Assembly: GCF_030994125.1 (NCBI RefSeq)
Contig: NZ_CP099917.1
Coordinates: forward strand, 620,001 to 684,000
Direction of reading: 5' to 3'
From: Pseudoalteromonas xiamenensis
GTDB taxonomy: Bacteria; Pseudomonadota; Gammaproteobacteria; Enterobacterales; Alteromonadaceae
DNA length: 64,000 nucleotides
Made by a program: the position numbers and the translations under genes. The stretch's first letter is position 1, and each line of letters opens with the position of its first letter. The notes under the pieces were generated by a model that was not told the origin of the DNA, searched no databases, and worked only from the letters and a program-made list of their open reading frames with translations. Below, piece after piece: positions 57,025 to 64,000 of this stretch.

Positions 57025-59993
57025 TCTCCCGCCAATTTATCTTCAACAAGAGAGAGATCTTGTTCAGCTACAGGCGCACTGTAATAATAACCTTGCACAA
57101 TGTAACAATTGTTACGCTGTAAGAATTCCATCTGCGCCTTTGTTTCTACCCCTTCTGCGACGACCTTTAAGTTGAGTTTTTGCGCCATCGCGATAATTGC
57201 CGCGGTAATTTCCATATCGTTAAGATCTTCAGGAATATCTTTTACGAAAGAGCGATCGACCTTAAGAATATCAACAGGGAATCGTTTCAAATAACTCAAT
57301 GAAGAATAACCAGTACCAAAGTCATCAATTGATAAAGCAACACCCAGCTCCTTGATTTGATGAAGTTGATTTATTGCGGCTTTAACATCCCCCATCAACA
57401 TACTTTCTGTCAGTTCAAGATGAAGATATTCTGCAGGTAATTGAGTCCGCTTCAAAATATCGGCAAGTGTTTCGATCAACTGAGCATCTTTGAATTGGCG
57501 AGCCGAAAGATTTATCGAAATGTTCGCTGCACGACCCAATTTCAGCATGCGGTTAGCGAATTGACAGGCCTCTTCAAGCACCCAAGCGCCTATTTCAACA
57601 ATCAACCCTGTCGCTTCAGCAATAGGTATAAACTTTACCGGTGGGATGTTGCCCTCATCCGGATGCGTCCATCGTATCAATGCTTCATAGCCTACAATGC
57701 GATTTGTACGACAATCAACTTGCGGTTGATAATGTAAATGGAACTGTTTTTCCTTGATGCCGATTCGCAGCTCATTCTCAATATAAAGACGCTCATTTGC
57801 CGCGGCATCAAGTTCTTTACTATAAAAATGGAACGTATTCTTACCTTTGGCTTTCGCTTCGTACATTGCCAAATCGGCATGCTTTAATAGTTGCTCTTCT
57901 TCCTGACTGTCAAACGGAGCCATCGTAATGCCGATACTCGCACTAACAATCACTTCATTATTACCAAGCATAATTGGCTTACTTAAAGTTTGCTGGATAG
58001 TGTGTGCGACATCCATGGCATGGTCACGCTGCTCAATACCACTTAACAGCACAGCAAACTCATCGCCTCCAAGTCGTGCAATCGTGTCTTCCGCTCTCAA
58101 CCTACGCTTTAGACGATCCGCAACTTCGATAAGCAACCTATCACCCGCGTCGTGACCTAACGTATCGTTGATCCGCTTAAACTCATCCAAATCAAAGTAA
58201 AACAAAGCAAAAGCATAATGCCCACGCTGCGCGAGTGCCATCGACTTTCGCAACTGCATTCGGAAGAAAGTTCGATTCGCAAGGCCCGTTAACGTATCAA
58301 AGTAAGCAAGCTCTTCCATTTTACGTTGGCTTTCTTTTACAAAGGAAATATCTTGAGCTGATGCGACATAACTAGTTATTTTCCCACCATCTTCTCGAAT
58401 TGGTGAGACGCTTAATGACACCCAAACAGGTTTATTGTCCTTACCCTGCAATACCGTATCACCTCTCCATGAGTTGCGACTACGAAGGTCGATATCAATA
58501 TCGTCAACAAGAATAGCCATTTCTCTAGAAATAATCGTCAACAGCGGCGAACCCAAAAAATGTTCCGCTTCAAAGCCGGTCATTTCCATCATCTTTGGAT
58601 TTACGTAGTTAATGTCAAAATGCGCATCAGTCAGCACAACACCTGTACCAGATGCTGCAACCGCTTTAAGAAACCGATTTGCTTCTTTCTCGGCGTCTTC
58701 TTTCTCTACAATTCGAACGTTCAACCCGTCAATTAACTTGCCGATCTCGGTGGCCATATCTTTAATGGATTCGTTGAGCATACCAATCTCATCGTCATTG
58801 GTTGGCAAATTATTCAAAACTTGGAATTGTCCTTTGCCAAAACCAGAAATCGCATCAACAAGTGCGTTGATACGGCCCAACACAAGCTGATAGAGCGTTT
58901 GATGTAGCAACATTGCGACAAAAAACGCATAGAGGATAAACAAACCGAAGAATTTGTATTTGATGACGTCTAGCGACGCAAGCACCGCAGAACGCTTTTT
59001 GTAGATGCCAACAAACCAATTAAGCTGCTTCAACATTCGAATATTGATAATGTATTCTTCGTCTCCAGCAGAAAAATTGGCTTCTCGTTCCATCAAAGGC
59101 TTTTCCACGGTTTCCATAACGAGTGCTTGTAACTCTGCTGGTAGTTTACGTTGCGTCATCAATGATGTATCTGTGAGCGACTTATGCAATTCAGGAGAGG
59201 CCAGTACTTTTCCCTTATTGTCAAAAATAACCAGTCCATAGTCATTGCCCGATAGAGGGAGGTGTTTTAATAGTTGGTCAAGAGCGATGTCGGCTCCTGT
59301 CATTCCTACAAACTCATTTTGCAGATAAATAGGAACCAAAATACTGACTACCCATTTCTTCCAAATCTCATCAAAATGCACATCACTCCAAACGGCTTCT
59401 CGAGTTGGATTGGCAATATCTTTAATAATGTTCAAATCTTGATGTTGTAAAAATCGGTGTTGTTGTCCACCTTGCAATAAAATATTCGGAGGTGCAACAC
59501 GAGAAAAGCCGTCTTCGGTATAGAGATAAAAATTGGCAAAATCTTGCAATAACGTGGGAGCCAACACATTCCATAATGACTCCGACTGTGTCAGTAAATG
59601 GTCATCTTCAATAGGGACATCTCGGGGAACGAATGCCGCAGACAATCCATTTTGAGAGGTGCTTATTTTCCCTTCTGGCGTATTAGAGAGAATATATACA
59701 CTGTGATTAGCGAGATTTGAGCTGTCGCTGAAGAGCTGCTTTGTTACCACTGCATTAGCTTGTTCAGCTACATTTGTTTTGCTTTGCAGATAATATTGAA
59801 ACTGATCAACAATTTGCGCACTACTACGTTTCAATAACTTAAACTCTTCAAAAACGATGAGTTTCTCTTCCGACTTGAGCATAAACGCAGCTGCACACAA
59901 TCCCGCGAATAAACAAATCGCCGAAATAAGTAACGTCAACTTCATGCTGAGTGAATTGGCCGCAAATCGTGAAGGCGGGCGTCTATTCCCCAC
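57021..59993 (-). CDS. Cache-HAMP-PAS-GGDEF-EAL c-di-GMP protein
   Basis: 990 residues from GTG 59993 with AGGG seven bases upstream. TM helix 19-38, periplasmic double Cache domain about 45-340, TM 347-368, HAMP 370-425, PAS 440-550, GGDEF with intact GGDEF at 642-646, and EAL at 770-772 with YEALIRW, NLSARQF, LTESMLM, IDDFGTGYSSL and KVVAEGVET all present. Both catalytic sites look intact, so cyclase and phosphodiesterase activity are possible; the balance cannot be read. Senses an external ligand through Cache. Confidence 0.95.
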   Translation of the reverse strand: MGNRRPPSRFAANSLSMKLTLLISAICLFAGLCAAAFMLKSEEKLIVFEEFKLLKRSSAQIVDQFQYYLQSKTNVAEQANAVVTKQLFSDSSNLANHSVYILSNTPEGKISTSQNGLSAAFVPRDVPIEDDHLLTQSESLWNVLAPTLLQDFANFYLYTEDGFSRVAPPNILLQGGQQHRFLQHQDLNIIKDIANPTREAVWSDVHFDEIWKKWVVSILVPIYLQNEFVGMTGADIALDQLLKHLPLSGNDYGLVIFDNKGKVLASPELHKSLTDTSLMTQRKLPAELQALVMETVEKPLMEREANFSAGDEEYIINIRMLKQLNWFVGIYKKRSAVLASLDVIKYKFFGLFILYAFFVAMLLHQTLYQLVLGRINALVDAISGFGKGQFQVLNNLPTNDDEIGMLNESIKDMATEIGKLIDGLNVRIVEKEDAEKEANRFLKAVAASGTGVVLTDAHFDINYVNPKMMEMTGFEAEHFLGSPLLTIISREMAILVDDIDIDLRSRNSWRGDTVLQGKDNKPVWVSLSVSPIREDGGKITSYVASAQDISFVKESQRKMEELAYFDTLTGLANRTFFRMQLRKSMALAQRGHYAFALFYFDLDEFKRINDTLGHDAGDRLLIEVADRLKRRLRAEDTIARLGGDEFAVLLSGIEQRDHAMDVAHTIQQTLSKPIMLGNNEVIVSASIGITMAPFDSQEEEQLLKHADLAMYEAKAKGKNTFHFYSKELDAAANERLYIENELRIGIKEKQFHLHYQPQVDCRTNRIVGYEALIRWTHPDEGNIPPVKFIPIAEATGLIVEIGAWVLEEACQFANRMLKLGRAANISINLSARQFKDAQLIETLADILKRTQLPAEYLHLELTESMLMGDVKAAINQLHQIKELGVALSIDDFGTGYSSLSYLKRFPVDILKVDRSFVKDIPEDLNDMEITAAIIAMAQKLNLKVVAEGVETKAQMEFLQRNNCYIVQGYYYSAPVAEQDLSLVEDKLAGD

Positions 59994-60118
59994 AGTTAAA
60001 CCCTTTTAGTAATTGTATTTTTTCGAGCTTTAAAGGCAAATATAACAGAACATTAAAGTGAGTTATAAGTTTTTTCGATTACTCGCAAAGTTTCAAGAAA
60101 TAAAAATTCTAAATTATG

Positions 60119-60148
60119 TTGACCTACCCCGTGAATTGACGGTATGTT
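60119..60148 (+). promoter_or_regulatory. putative promoter of the pheL-pheA transcript
   Basis: TTGACC (60119-60124), an 18-base spacer and TATGTT (60143-60148), about 35 bases before the leader ATG. The -35 matches well, the -10 only in part. Confidence 0.4.
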
Positions 60149-60186
60149 CTAGGGGTAAATTAAAAATAACATATAGAGTTACATCA

Positions 60187-60240
60187 ATGAATTTTTCTTC
60201 TGTTCGCTTCGGTTTTTACTTTTTTAGCTTCTTTCGATGA
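60187..60240 (+). CDS. pheL: pheA leader peptide
   Basis: 17-codon ORF MNFSSVRFGFYFFSFFR with seven Phe and one Tyr, ending TGA at 60238-60240. It lies 84 bases upstream of pheA and is followed by an attenuator, which makes a leader-peptide role nearly certain. Stalling at Phe codons when Phe-tRNA is scarce would open the terminator. Confidence 0.92.
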   Translation: MNFSSVRFGFYFFSFFR

Positions 60241-60241
60241 A

Positions 60242-60304
60242 GAGGCTTAACTGTTTGCGTACAGAAATCAAATAGCTAAGCCTCCCAACTGGGAGGTTTT
60301 TTTT
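60242..60304 (+). promoter_or_regulatory. pheA transcription attenuator
   Basis: Segment A GAGGCTTA (60242-60249) begins two bases after the leader stop and pairs with TAAGCCTC (60277-60284). This overlaps the 5' arm of the terminator CCTCCC-AACT-GGGAGG-T8 (60281-60304). A ribosome stalled on Phe codons leaves A free and prevents the terminator; one at the stop codon covers A and allows it. A two-state design with no separate protector. Confidence 0.88.
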
Positions 60305-60323
60305 GCATTGGGAATGAGGCCTT

Positions 60324-61478
60324 ATGACAGAAGATACATTGCATGCGCTGCGAAGAGACATAAACGAAATCGACTCTGATTTGTTGGTGTTACTTTCAAA
60401 ACGTCGCCGTTTAAGTTATAGCGTTCTAGAATATAAAATTGCGAACAATAAACCGATCCGAGATGAAGCGAGAGAGCAAGCCTTGCTTGAAAAACTGATT
60501 CAATATGGAAAATCACTTGGTCTTGATGGTTTTTACATCAATAACGTATTCCAAGTTGTTCTTGAAGACTCGGTTCTCAATCAACAAGCGTTGCTGCAAC
60601 GCAGCTTAAATCCTGAGTCTGTAAGCGACACCTACCGCGTAGCGTATTTAGGTGGCCAAGGTTCTTATAGCCAACTCGCGTGTCATAAATACTTTAGCCG
60701 TCGTCCAGGGAAACTTGTAGAAATTGGTTGCAACAGTTTTGAACAGATCACCAGCCAAGTCGAAACGGGGCAAGCCGATTTTGGTCTCTTGCCGATTGAA
60801 AACACGAGCTCTGGTAGTATCAACGAAGTGTTTGACCTTCTTCAGCATGCACAAGTGAGTATTGTTGGGGAGGTCACACATGTTGTCGAGCATTGTTTGC
60901 TCGCGTCTCCAGGTACTGCGATTAAAGACATCACGAAGATCTATGCACACCCGCAGCCATTTGCCCAGTGCAGTCGATATTTACAAGGCTTGGGTAATGT
61001 TCAACATGAAACCTGTGATTCAACTTCAAGTGCCCTTGTAAATGCCCTTGAAACAGAGCACAGTGCAGCAATTGGCTCGGCACAAGCAGGTAAAAAAGTC
61101 GGACTGGAAGTATTGAAGTCAAGTATCGCAAACCAAGCTGAAAATCACAGTCGCTTCATTGTTGTTTCTAGAAAGTCACTGCAAGTGTCTACTCAGATCC
61201 CAACGAAAACAACATTGATAATGGCGACAAAACATCAAGTAGGCTCTCTCGCGGATGCCTTGATGGTGTTCAAGCAACACAACATTAATATGGTAAAACT
61301 GGAATCACGTCCTGTCCCTGGCAATCCTTGGGAAGAAGTTTTCTATGTTGATTTACAAGCTAATATCGCTGAAGCAAACGTGCAAAAAGCTCTAGAAGAG
61401 TTAAAAGAACATACTCAATATGTTCGCATTCTCGGTTGTTACCAAAGTGAATCACTAAAGCAAGTCGAAGTGCTTTAA
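60324..61478 (+). CDS. pheA: chorismate mutase / prephenate dehydratase
   Basis: 384 residues (E. coli 386). Chorismate mutase about 1-90 (LRRDINEIDSDLLVLLSKRRRLSYSVL), prephenate dehydratase about 105-285 (VAYLGGQGSYSQLACHKYF, PIENTSSGSINEV, ENHSRFIVVSRK), ACT feedback domain from 295 with KLESRPVPGNPWEEVFYVD. Controlled by pheL attenuation and, by family, by phenylalanine. Convergent with tyrA. Confidence 0.97.
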   Translation: MTEDTLHALRRDINEIDSDLLVLLSKRRRLSYSVLEYKIANNKPIRDEAREQALLEKLIQYGKSLGLDGFYINNVFQVVLEDSVLNQQALLQRSLNPESVSDTYRVAYLGGQGSYSQLACHKYFSRRPGKLVEIGCNSFEQITSQVETGQADFGLLPIENTSSGSINEVFDLLQHAQVSIVGEVTHVVEHCLLASPGTAIKDITKIYAHPQPFAQCSRYLQGLGNVQHETCDSTSSALVNALETEHSAAIGSAQAGKKVGLEVLKSSIANQAENHSRFIVVSRKSLQVSTQIPTKTTLIMATKHQVGSLADALMVFKQHNINMVKLESRPVPGNPWEEVFYVDLQANIAEANVQKALEELKEHTQYVRILGCYQSESLKQVEVL

Positions 61479-61493
61479 ATAAGAACGCTAATG

Positions 61494-61525
61494 CGCCAAG
61501 GTGCTAGTCTAGCACTTTGGCGTCA
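61494..61525. terminator. long inverted repeat between pheA and tyrA
   Basis: CGCCAAGGTGCTAG and CTAGCACTTTGGCG form a nearly perfect 14-bp hairpin that includes the tyrA stop codon. U-tracts are poor, so it may act as a weak bidirectional terminator or mRNA end barrier. Confidence 0.5.
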
Positions 61526-62634
61526 TTTGCTTTATTCAATAATCCTCGGCTTTGCGATAAAAACTGAGAAGCTGCATCAGAGAAGTACAATTTCGCTTCA
61601 CTAAATGCTTCGATTAGCCCCGCCTTATCGCCTCGTTGTAACTTATCCAACGTCAACGCAAACGTATCTTGGTAGCTTGCTAACAGACCTTCAACATCAG
61701 AAAACTGTGCAAGCATGATGTCTGAATAAAGTTCTGGTGATTGAGCAAATAGCCGACCCACCATCATCAATTCCAATTGGTAAATAGGGGAAGAGCAACT
61801 ACGTAACTCCTCAAGTGTATGGCACTGCTTTGCCAAAAATTGCCCGTAGACAAACGTCGTTAGATGTCGCATTACCTGAATGATTTGCATCGCTTGGTCA
61901 TGCTTTTTAGCATCAATGCGAACTAAATTACTGCCCCAAATCGCCAACTGCTCCAGTAGCGATTCGCACCGTGGGCTTGCCCGCCCTTCACACGCTACAA
62001 TCGTCTGTTTAACCCAATGTGAAATATCCGGTCCGAACATTGGATGAAGTCCAAGTACTGGGCCTTTATGTTTTTTCAGCATGGCTTGAATGGGCGCTTG
62101 TTTAACAGAGGTGACATCGACCAGCAAACAAGTCTCATCAAGTTCAGGTAATGAACTAACCACCTGCTCTACAGCATTAATCGGTACACTTAACAAGACC
62201 ATCCGCGCCCCAGCTAAGATCTCATTCGCTTCGTTTTGCTGCTTTTTGTCTAATACCCGCACCTCAAAACCTGAGCGTAAAAATTGCTTAACGAACAATT
62301 GGCCCATTGCGCCGTCACCACCCACGACGACAACAGGAGACAGCTCAGGTGCAACACAGGCGAGTTTGCCTTGCTGGTTTTCATACGCTTCGCGCATCAT
62401 ACGTCGTAGAATGTCTTCAACTAACTCAGGATTCACACCTGCTTCACACGCTTGCTCTCTTCTTGCTTTAATGAGAAGCGCTTCTCTGTCTGGTGCATAA
62501 AGTGGCGCACCTGTCTGCTGTTTAACAATGCCAACTTGTTCGGTTAATGCTTTCCGACGACTCAGTAACTGAACCAGTTCAGCGTCACAGTCATCGATTG
62601 CTTCTCTTAGTGGTGTAAGGTCTAATGAACTCAT
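61504..62634 (-). CDS. tyrA: chorismate mutase / prephenate dehydrogenase
   Basis: 376 residues (E. coli 373). Chorismate mutase about 1-90 (LREAIDDCDAELVQLLSRRKALTEQVG), then the dehydrogenase with VVVGGDGAMGQLFVKQFLRSGF Rossmann motif and GLHPMFGPDI. NAD-dependent synthesis of 4-hydroxyphenylpyruvate towards tyrosine. A weak TyrR-like TTTACA half-site touches the start. Convergent with pheA, the classical arrangement. Confidence 0.96.
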   Translation of the reverse strand: MSSLDLTPLREAIDDCDAELVQLLSRRKALTEQVGIVKQQTGAPLYAPDREALLIKARREQACEAGVNPELVEDILRRMMREAYENQQGKLACVAPELSPVVVVGGDGAMGQLFVKQFLRSGFEVRVLDKKQQNEANEILAGARMVLLSVPINAVEQVVSSLPELDETCLLVDVTSVKQAPIQAMLKKHKGPVLGLHPMFGPDISHWVKQTIVACEGRASPRCESLLEQLAIWGSNLVRIDAKKHDQAMQIIQVMRHLTTFVYGQFLAKQCHTLEELRSCSSPIYQLELMMVGRLFAQSPELYSDIMLAQFSDVEGLLASYQDTFALTLDKLQRGDKAGLIEAFSEAKLYFSDAASQFLSQSRGLLNKANDAKVLD

Positions 62635-63023
62635 GTGTAAACTTATTATTACGACTAGTAAACCATTTAATACAGTTAGTCTATCAAGTTACCGGGACAG
62701 ATGAAAGTAAAAGCAAGATGCTGATTTGGATTTTATGGTTTAAAAAAGCTTAGACGTTATCGGCCTTTCGTGCAGGAAATTAGACAACTTTTTAGAATTT
62801 CCTTAATGAGGTCACATAAGACCGTACACTTAAAGACATAGAGAATTTAGTTAAAATTGAAGGGACAACTATTGAAATGCTGATATCGGGACGTGCGGGG
62901 GAAACGAGCGGACTTGATTTACGGCAGTGTTGCTATTTAGATAGCGCGTATAAATGCGATAACGACAAACTAAAACGGGCCACTATTAATAGTGACCCGC
63001 TTTTTAGTAAGGCAGCCTTACTC
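62635..63023. other. intergenic region tyrA / rplS
   Basis: About 389 bases holding the rplS terminator (62972-63006) and the tyrA promoter. On the tyrA strand TTTACA just before the ATG and a weak TAATA arm are a possible TyrR site. The ORF at 62877-63065 overlaps the terminator and is not supported. Confidence 0.5.
62972..63006. terminator. terminator after rplS
   Basis: CGGGCCACTATT and AATAGTGACCCG form a 12-bp stem (one G-U) with almost no loop, flanked by T-runs on both strands; minus-strand use after rplS is clear. Confidence 0.85.
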
Positions 63024-63383
63024 TTAGTTAAGCTTCTCTTTGATACGAGCAGCTTTACCAGATAGTTTACGCAAGTAGTAAAGTTTCGCGCGACGTACTG
63101 CACCGCGACGCTTAACTGTAATGCTTTCAACTAATGGGCTGTGCGTTTGGAATACACGCTCAACACCTTCACCGCTTGAAATTTTACGCACAGTGAAAGC
63201 TGAGTGTAGACCACGGTTACGCTTCGCGATAACCACGCCTTCGAACGCCTGTAGACGCTCTTTGTCACCTTCTTTGATACGTACTTGTACAACTACTGTG
63301 TCACCAGCGCCGAATGCAGGTACGTCTTGCTTAAGCTGTTCAGCTTCAAGCTCTTTGATAATGTTTTGGTTTACTTTTGCCAT
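63024..63383 (-). CDS. rplS: 50S ribosomal protein bL19
   Basis: 119 residues from [12 protein letters not shown] at 63383; four extra codons upstream are not family-like. [32 protein letters not shown] and [14 protein letters not shown] are intact. Last gene of the rpsP-rimM-trmD-rplS operon; only trmD lies in the window. Confidence 0.98.
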   Translation of the reverse strand: MAKVNQNIIKELEAEQLKQDVPAFGAGDTVVVQVRIKEGDKERLQAFEGVVIAKRNRGLHSAFTVRKISSGEGVERVFQTHSPLVESITVKRRGAVRRAKLYYLRKLSGKAARIKEKLN

Positions 63384-63416
63384 TATATTTCTCACTTTCC
63401 TAGGTGTAACTGTCTT

Positions 63417-64000
63417 CTAGCCACAAGTCTTTTGATACTCTTGCTGAAACTCAGAGAGTAATCTCACTTGCTCCTCAGTCAGAGCTAGGTTTTGCAACAA
63501 GTCAGGACGTCTTAACCAAGTTCTTCCAAGTTGCTGCTTTAAGCGCCACTTTTCAATCTCTCGGTGGTTACCACTCAGTAAAACTGAAGGAACCGACTTT
63601 CCATCCAATGTTTCTGGCCGAGTATAGTGAGGGCAATCGAGTAAGCCGTCCGAAAACGAATCTTGCTCAGCTGACTGGTTATGTCCTAACACGCCAGGCA
63701 CCAATCGCGCGACTGCGTCAATCAATGTCATGGCAGGTAGTTCACCACCACTCAATATGAAATCACCAATGGACCATTCTTCATCTATATAAGACTCGAT
63801 GATCCGCTCGTCTATACCTTCATAACGACCAGCCACTAAGATCAATTTTTCGTTCGCAGCAAGTTCTGCTGCTCCCTGTTGATCTAGCTTACGCCCTTGA
63901 GGGGACATGTAAATTACCTTTGCGCCATTTCCTGCTGCGGCTTTCGCTGCAACAATCGCCTGCTTTAATGGTTCAACCATCATCAGCATGCCAGGCCCAC
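63417..64000 (-). CDS. trmD: tRNA (guanine-N1)-methyltransferase, C-terminal part
   Basis: Partial gene running off the right edge; the first full visible codon encodes Gly of GPGMLMM near residue 58 of the family. About 194 residues are visible, with [46 protein letters not shown] and [19 protein letters not shown], the trefoil-knot SAM site. Methylates G37 of tRNAs. Stop 34 bases before rplS. Confidence 0.97.
   Translation of the reverse strand, partial: GPGMLMMVEPLKQAIVAAKAAAGNGAKVIYMSPQGRKLDQQGAAELAANEKLILVAGRYEGIDERIIESYIDEEWSIGDFILSGGELPAMTLIDAVARLVPGVLGHNQSAEQDSFSDGLLDCPHYTRPETLDGKSVPSVLLSGNHREIEKWRLKQQLGRTWLRRPDLLQNLALTEEQVRLLSEFQQEYQKTCG

Noticed and set aside
60058..60186. N-terminal extension of the pheL frame
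   Set aside because: No ribosome site and it would cover the promoter; the Phe-rich 17-codon peptide is the functional leader.
62634..62655. TyrR box at tyrA
   Set aside because: Only one half (TTTACA) fits; the other arm is too degenerate to call.
62877..63065. 62-codon plus-strand ORF between tyrA and rplS
   Set aside because: It runs through the rplS terminator into the rplS antisense strand; no ribosome site or family.

Overview
The window looks like chromosome of a marine gammaproteobacterium of the order Alteromonadales, close to Pseudoalteromonas-type genomes. The support is moderate AT richness, family-level matches to proteins typical of that group (VC2046/SO_2500 family, SapC, DUF3450 plus TtpC-type TonB energiser, leucine dehydrogenase, FadR, SulA) and E. 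coli/Vibrio-like gene order (apt-dnaX-ybaB-recR...htpG-adk, aroC-prmB/smrB, pheA/tyrA, trmD-rplS). The genus is an inference. There is no prophage, insertion sequence or CRISPR array; most of the window is core genome with a few accessory insertions.

Layout. 1-9263: tail of a thiol peroxidase gene, then the minus-strand block apt, dnaX, ybaB, recR, two unfamiliar secreted/lipoprotein genes, htpG (with a sigma-32-type promoter) and adk. dnaX carries the slippery heptamer and immediate -1 stop that make the gamma subunit. 9374-11849: a minus-strand operon of a Cys-rich repeat precursor (14 EGKCG motifs), a DUF692/MNIO oxidase and a DUF2063 partner (HvfABC/bufferin type), followed by a 41-residue membrane peptide behind a CRP/FNR-like palindrome. 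11987-14377: dusC, a DksA-like protein and a lipoprotein. 14427-19404: a six-gene TonB energisation operon (DUF3450, TtpC, ExbB, ExbD, TonB, TPR). 19819-28000: CAT-like acyltransferase, leucine dehydrogenase, class I fumarase, pabB, nudL, sdaA, cysB.

28280-37578: membrane-anchored protein of unknown function, purine permease, Sel1 protein, LexA-box sulA-ychJ pair, VC2046-family protein, two tandem tRNA-Tyr genes, YgjP-type peptidase, a pentapeptide-repeat potassium-channel fusion, HD hydrolase, rlmI and a receiver-PilZ pair. 37807-49495: hrpA, CBS protein, isoaspartyl peptidase, sapC, aroC, prmB, smrB, a double-receiver regulator, a coupled pair of small envelope proteins and a peroxiredoxin. 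49790-57021: fadR (with a candidate operator), dsbB, ComEA-like protein, LexA-box yebG, aromatic aminotransferase, GAF protein, an HsbR/HsbA-like partner-switching pair and a SUI1/YciH factor. 57021-64000: a Cache-HAMP-PAS-GGDEF-EAL protein, pheL attenuator and pheA, tyrA, rplS and partial trmD.

Themes. Metal and oxidative stress (HvfABC, Tpx, peroxiredoxin, DsbB), SOS response (sulA-ychJ, yebG), iron/TonB transport, aromatic amino-acid and folate synthesis from chorismate (aroC, pabB, pheA, tyrA, aminotransferase), and c-di-GMP/partner-switch signalling (receiver-PilZ, HsbRA-like, GGDEF-EAL). The strongest candidate for an under-described system is the EGKCG-repeat RiPP operon with its unusual size, its hairpin between precursor and enzyme genes, its missing DoxX gene and the adjacent tiny membrane protein.
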